Part shown: in pieces, positions 60,240 through 64,000 of the stretch
Layout of the letters: the number at the start of each line of letters is the position of its first letter
How positions within the stretch are numbered: the first letter of the stretch is position 1
Assembly: GCA_965234325.1 (NCBI GenBank)
Contig: OZ248407.1
Span: 496,001-560,000 of the forward strand
Direction: 5' to 3'
DNA: 64,000 nucleotides
Origin: Limnohabitans kasalickyi
GTDB lineage: Bacteria > Pseudomonadota > Gammaproteobacteria > Burkholderiales > Burkholderiaceae_C
Translations under genes and position numbers: made by a program
The notes under the pieces: generated by a model
What the model was told of the DNA's origin: nothing
The model's input: only the letters and a program-made list of their open reading frames with translations
Database searches by the model: none

Positions 60240-62093
60240 ATGAACCGTTACCCATTTTGGAAATACGCGATCATCGTGATCGCTTTGTTGATTGGCAGCC
60301 TCTACACGCTGCCTAACTTTTTTGGTGAATCGCCTGCTGTTCAGGTGAGCGCGGGCAAACCCAGTGTCAAAGTCGATGCTGCGGTGCAAGAGCGCGTCGA
60401 AGCGGCGCTGAAAGCGGCCAACATCACGCCTGACGTGTTGACCTTGGACAACGGCTCACTCAAAGTCCGCTTTGACAACACTGACACCCAACTCAAAGCC
60501 AAAGACGCGATTCAAAACGCCTTGGTGCCTGACGCCAACGACCCCGCTTATGTGGTGGCTTTGAACCTGTTGGCCCGCTCGCCTGCGTGGCTGACCAGCT
60601 TGGGCGCCTCGCCCATGTATTTGGGTTTGGACTTGCGCGGTGGTGTGCACTTCATGTTGCAAGTGGACATGCCTGCGGCCTTGACCAAAAAAGCCGAATC
60701 CTTGGCCGGTGACATTCGCACCGGCTTGCGCGAGAAAAACGTGCGCCACAGCGGCATCAGCCGTAACAACCAAACCATCGACATTCGCTTTCGGGACATG
60801 GCCACCTTGGAATCTGCCCAGCGCGTGATTCAAGACCAGTTCGCCGATTTGCAAACGACCAGCGCGCCCGATGGCGCTGACTTCAAACTCACGGCGGTGA
60901 TCAACCCCGTGGCTGCTAAGCGCGTGCAAGAGCAAGCGATCAAGCAAAACATCACCACCTTACACAACCGGATCAACGAGTTGGGCGTGGCCGAGCCCGT
61001 GATTCAGCAGCAAGGCACGGACCGCATCGTGGTGCAACTGCCTGGCGTGCAAGACACCGCCAAGGCCAAAGACATTTTGGGCCGCACGGCCACGCTGGAA
61101 ATCCGCATGGTGGATGACAGCGCCGAAGCCCGCAGTGCCGAACTCAGCAACGGCCCTGTGCCCTTTGGCACCGAGCGCTTTTTGGAGCGCAGCGGCCAAG
61201 CGGTCATCGTGAAAAAACAAGTCATCTTGACGGGTGAAAACCTCACCGATGCACAGCCTGGTTTTGACACGCAAAACCAAGAAGCGGCTGTGCATTTGAC
61301 GCTTGACGCCAAAGGCGCACGCATCTTCAAAGACGTGACCCGTGAAAGCGTGGGCAAACGCATGGCCATCGTGCTGTTTGAAAAAGGCAAGGGCGAAGTC
61401 GTCACCGCACCTGTGATTCGCAGCGAAATTGGTGGCGGTCGTGTTCAAATTTCGGGCCGCATGAGCACCGTGGAAGCCAACGATACCGCCTTGCTGTTGC
61501 GCGCTGGATCCTTGGCTGCGCCCATGGAAATCATCGAAGAACGCACCATTGGCCCAAGCCTGGGCGCTGAAAACATTGCCAAAGGCTTTGACTCGGTCAC
61601 TTGGGGCTTTGTGGCCGTGACGGCCTTCATGTGTGTGTACTACATGCTGTTTGGCATGTTCTCCAGCGTGTCCTTGGCCGTGAACTTGCTCCTTTTGGTG
61701 GCGGTGCTCTCGATGTTGCAAGCGACACTCACTTTGCCTGGCATGGCCGCGATGGCCTTGGTGTTGGGTATGGCGATTGACGCCAACGTGCTGATCAACG
61801 AACGCGTGCGCGAAGAGCTGCGCAACGGTGCCTCGCCCCAGTCAGCCATCCATGCGGGTTACGACCGTGCGTGGGCCACCATCCTTGACTCCAACGTCAC
61901 CACCTTGATTGCTGGTTTGGCCTTGTTGGCCTTTGGTTCTGGCCCCGTGCGTGGTTTTGCCGTGGTGCATTGCTTGGGCATCTTGACCAGCATGTTCTCT
62001 GCCGTGTTCTTCTCGCGTGGCTTGGTCAACCTTTGGTATGGCCGTCAAAAGAAATTGCAAAGCGTGTCCATCGGCACCGTGTGGCGCGCCTGA
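60240..62093 (+). CDS. secD: Protein translocase subunit SecD
   Basis: A 617-residue RND-type membrane protein that uses the proton motive force to pull proteins through SecYEG. Six membrane segments: one at the N-terminus (YAIIVIALLIGSLYTLPNFFG) and five in the last third. Motifs GLDLRGGVHFMLQVD (D1) and GMAIDANVLINERVREE (D4/D5, with proton-relay Asp) are present, with a large periplasmic domain between. Standard length. Confidence 0.98.
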   Translation: MNRYPFWKYAIIVIALLIGSLYTLPNFFGESPAVQVSAGKPSVKVDAAVQERVEAALKAANITPDVLTLDNGSLKVRFDNTDTQLKAKDAIQNALVPDANDPAYVVALNLLARSPAWLTSLGASPMYLGLDLRGGVHFMLQVDMPAALTKKAESLAGDIRTGLREKNVRHSGISRNNQTIDIRFRDMATLESAQRVIQDQFADLQTTSAPDGADFKLTAVINPVAAKRVQEQAIKQNITTLHNRINELGVAEPVIQQQGTDRIVVQLPGVQDTAKAKDILGRTATLEIRMVDDSAEARSAELSNGPVPFGTERFLERSGQAVIVKKQVILTGENLTDAQPGFDTQNQEAAVHLTLDAKGARIFKDVTRESVGKRMAIVLFEKGKGEVVTAPVIRSEIGGGRVQISGRMSTVEANDTALLLRAGSLAAPMEIIEERTIGPSLGAENIAKGFDSVTWGFVAVTAFMCVYYMLFGMFSSVSLAVNLLLLVAVLSMLQATLTLPGMAAMALVLGMAIDANVLINERVREELRNGASPQSAIHAGYDRAWATILDSNVTTLIAGLALLAFGSGPVRGFAVVHCLGILTSMFSAVFFSRGLVNLWYGRQKKLQSVSIGTVWRA

Positions 62094-62122
62094 TCGCGCT
62101 GCGACAAGAAAGAAATTAAGTC

Positions 62123-63076
62123 ATGGAATTTTTTAAGATCCGCAAAGACATCCCGTTCATGAAGAACGCGGTGGCGTTCAACGCCATTTCGTTCATCACG
62201 TTCTTGGCGGCGGTGTTCTTCTTGTTCAGCCGTGGCTTGCACCTGTCGGTCGAGTTCACGGGCGGTACGCTGATGGAAGTCAGCTACAGCCAACCCGCTG
62301 ACTTGAACGTGGTGCGCGACCAAATCGCCAAGCTTGGCCTGAACGACGTGCAGGTGCAAAACTTTGGCACGGCCCGCGACGTGATGATCCGCATGCCTGC
62401 GGTCAAAGGTCAAAGTTCTGCCCAGCAAAGCGAGCAAGTGTTGACCGCTTTGAAAACCATGGACCCCAATGTGCAGCTGCGCCGCACTGAATTTGTGGGG
62501 CCACAAGTGGGCGACGAGTTGGCGGCTGACGGCCTCAAGGCTTTGGCCTTTGTGGTCATCGGCATCATGATTTATTTGGCCATGCGCTTCGAGTGGAAGT
62601 TTGCGGTGGCCGCCATCATTGCCAACTTGCACGATGTGATCATCATCTTGGGCTTCTTCGCGTTCTTCCAGTGGGAGTTTTCGCTGCCCGTGCTGGCTGC
62701 GGTGCTGGCCGTGCTGGGCTACTCGGTGAACGAATCGGTGGTGATTTTTGACCGTATTCGTGAAAACTTCCGCCGCTACCGCAAGATGGACACGGTCGAG
62801 ATCATCGACAACGCCATCACCTCCACCATCAGCCGCACCATCATCACCCACGGCTGTACGCAGCTGATGGTGTTGTCGATGTTGTTATTCGGTGGCGCTA
62901 CCCTGCACTACTTTGCGCTGGCGCTGACCATTGGTATTTGCTTCGGCATTTACTCCTCGGTGTTCGTGGCCGCCGCCATTGCGATGTGGCTGGGCATTCA
63001 ACGCGAAGATTTGATCAAGACACCCGTCAAAGCCCCGGGCGATCCTGACGACGAGAACTCGGGCGCGGTGGTCTAA
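62123..63076 (+). CDS. secF: Protein translocase subunit SecF
   Basis: A 317-residue partner of SecD with six membrane segments. LSVEFTGGTLMEVSY is the SecF D1 motif. GYSVNESVVIFDRIRENFR is the membrane motif with the conserved Asp and Arg. It starts 29 bases after secD and ends 4 bases before the convergent smg gene. Confidence 0.98.
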   Translation: MEFFKIRKDIPFMKNAVAFNAISFITFLAAVFFLFSRGLHLSVEFTGGTLMEVSYSQPADLNVVRDQIAKLGLNDVQVQNFGTARDVMIRMPAVKGQSSAQQSEQVLTALKTMDPNVQLRRTEFVGPQVGDELAADGLKALAFVVIGIMIYLAMRFEWKFAVAAIIANLHDVIIILGFFAFFQWEFSLPVLAAVLAVLGYSVNESVVIFDRIRENFRRYRKMDTVEIIDNAITSTISRTIITHGCTQLMVLSMLLFGGATLHYFALALTIGICFGIYSSVFVAAAIAMWLGIQREDLIKTPVKAPGDPDDENSGAVV

Positions 63077-63080
63077 CAGA

Positions 63081-63569
63081 TCAATGCGCGACGCGATCCG
63101 CGTCGTCGCACAATTCGTCCAGCACCAGCGCATCGGGCTCGAGTCCGATGCTCCAGTACACCATCAAGACGACAAGTTTTAGATCATCGAGGGTGATGGG
63201 TTGTGCGGCTACGTCCATCGCCATGGCGCGGTCGATCACGATTTCGCGCATGTGAGGCGAAAGCACGTCGGCGGTTTCTAAAAAGCGAATGAAGCCCAAA
63301 CACGCCGCGCCCAAGCGGTCTTGTTCTGCCACCGAGTACACGCGCAGGCTGTGGGCTGATTCAGTGTGGTGTTCAGGGGAGGATTGACCGATGTCGATCA
63401 ACTCGGTGTTGTGCGAGGCGATATTCAGGCCGTCCAACCATTGCAGCGCTTGTGAAATGTCGTCCGATTCAAAGCCTACGGCGCTGAGTTTGCGGCCCAG
63501 CTGGTGCAACTCTGGACACGCATCACCGTGCCAATAGTTTTCGTAGACAAAGACGAGCACTTCAAACAT
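63081..63569 (-). CDS. smg: Smg family protein (DUF494)
   Basis: A 162-residue soluble protein of the Smg/DUF494 family: MFEVLVFVYENYW at the N-terminus, then LGRKLSAVGFESDDISQALQWLDGL and a C-terminal LVVLMVYWSIG. The function is unknown to me. It is almost always next to dprA in gamma- and betaproteobacteria, as here (33 bases between them). Confidence 0.95.
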   Translation of the reverse strand: MFEVLVFVYENYWHGDACPELHQLGRKLSAVGFESDDISQALQWLDGLNIASHNTELIDIGQSSPEHHTESAHSLRVYSVAEQDRLGAACLGFIRFLETADVLSPHMREIVIDRAMAMDVAAQPITLDDLKLVVLMVYWSIGLEPDALVLDELCDDADRVAH

Positions 63570-63602
63570 GGGTTCAATATAACGGCATTTATTGCAGATC
63601 TA

Positions 63603-64000
63603 TCACGCACGCCCCATACGTTGAAACAAACCACCGGGCAAGCGCCCAATCAGCCCGTCCAGCTCCAAGGTTAAGAGCTGGGCTTGCAGGCTGGCCGTGG
63701 CGAGGCCGCAACGCGCTTGCAGGGCATCTAGGCTGACGGGGCCGTAGCCCATGTGCGTCAAAAGCGCAGGCTCGGTGTCATCGCGTTCGCCCTGATCCGC
63801 AAGGGTGTCGTCTGGCCGCGCGTCATCAAACAGCGACGTTTGCGCTTGCAATTGCAGTTCTTCCAAAACGTCTTGGGCCTTCTCCACCAGCTTGGCCCCT
63901 TGGCGGATCAGGGCGTGGCAGCCATGCGATTGCGTGGCGTGGATAGAGCCTGGGATGGCCAGCACTTCGCGCCCCAAATCAATGGCCAAGCGGGCGGTGA
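63603..64000 (-). CDS. dprA: DNA-processing protein DprA, C-terminal part
   Basis: The 3' end of dprA. The gene enters from the right edge, so its start is outside the window. About 132 residues are visible: the end of the Rossmann-like domain (ALVIA-type LGREVLAIPGSIHATQSHGCHALIRQGAKLV), a variable acidic linker, and a winged-helix domain (PVSLDALQARCGLATASLQ, LELDGLIGRLPGGLFQRM). DprA loads RecA on incoming single-stranded DNA during transformation. Confidence 0.93.
   Translation of the reverse strand, partial: TARLAIDLGREVLAIPGSIHATQSHGCHALIRQGAKLVEKAQDVLEELQLQAQTSLFDDARPDDTLADQGERDDTEPALLTHMGYGPVSLDALQARCGLATASLQAQLLTLELDGLIGRLPGGLFQRMGRA

Overview
The window is a continuous, gene-dense stretch of chromosome from a Gram-negative aerobe. 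It has no stretch of more than about 300 bases without a gene, and I see no tRNA, rRNA, CRISPR array, insertion sequence or prophage. The gene set points to a betaproteobacterium of the order Burkholderiales: a Smg/DprA pair, HemP next to ExbBD-TonB, a DUF3717 domain, TctDE-like and FixLJ-like two-component systems, type IV pilin, YajC-SecD-SecF, and a recurring TACAAT -10-like hexamer. A Comamonadaceae member such as a freshwater Limnohabitans- or Rhodoferax-like organism fits best. The genus is inference.

Left part, 1-10 kb. A truncated metX is followed by topB, whose product carries a histone-like lysine-rich linker and a C-terminal SWIB domain. A SET-domain protein gene lies divergently next to it, across a Z-DNA-prone spacer. 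After birA comes a peroxide-defence block. Rubrerythrin, a heterodisulfide-reductase-like Fe-S protein and a DUF3501 protein lie on the plus strand. They converge on ahpC-ahpF on the minus strand, with a shared hairpin terminator between the two groups. From 10.1 to 18.2 kb, genes on one strand form a complete iron uptake locus: FbpB/FbpA-type ferric ABC transporter, a TonB-dependent siderophore receptor, a PiuC-type dioxygenase, TonB, ExbB, ExbD and HemP. The matching ATPase gene is divergent, across a 36-base palindrome with a mirrored -10-like element at each end.

Middle part, 18-37 kb. This is mostly housekeeping: two glutathione-S-transferase-like proteins, a TctDE-like two-component system, a MarR regulator, recA-recX behind a LexA-like site, argC, sucCD, a TerC-family membrane protein, pilA with a PglL-like O-oligosaccharyltransferase, an LPS-type glycosyltransferase, moaC, bepA, a DUF3717-DUF1289 fusion, yaeQ and purB.

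From 37.5 to 44.8 kb lies the most distinctive locus. A LitR/CarH-type MerR regulator with the residues expected for cobalamin-based light sensing is divergent from a tightly packed seven-gene set. That set encodes an exported glutathione peroxidase, a FAD amine-oxidase-like protein, DUF1365, a cyclopropane-fatty-acid-synthase-type methyltransferase, a chalcone-isomerase-like protein, an SDR and a SnoaL-like protein. A dyad sits between the divergent starts. The arrangement suggests a light-induced membrane lipid modification and peroxide-repair pathway whose product is not obvious. The right part (44.8-64 kb) carries glnE, yhdP coupled to a FixLJ-like two-component system, mltA with a start-codon-overlapping small membrane protein, a fused indolepyruvate ferredoxin oxidoreductase, yajC-secD-secF, smg and the 3' end of dprA.
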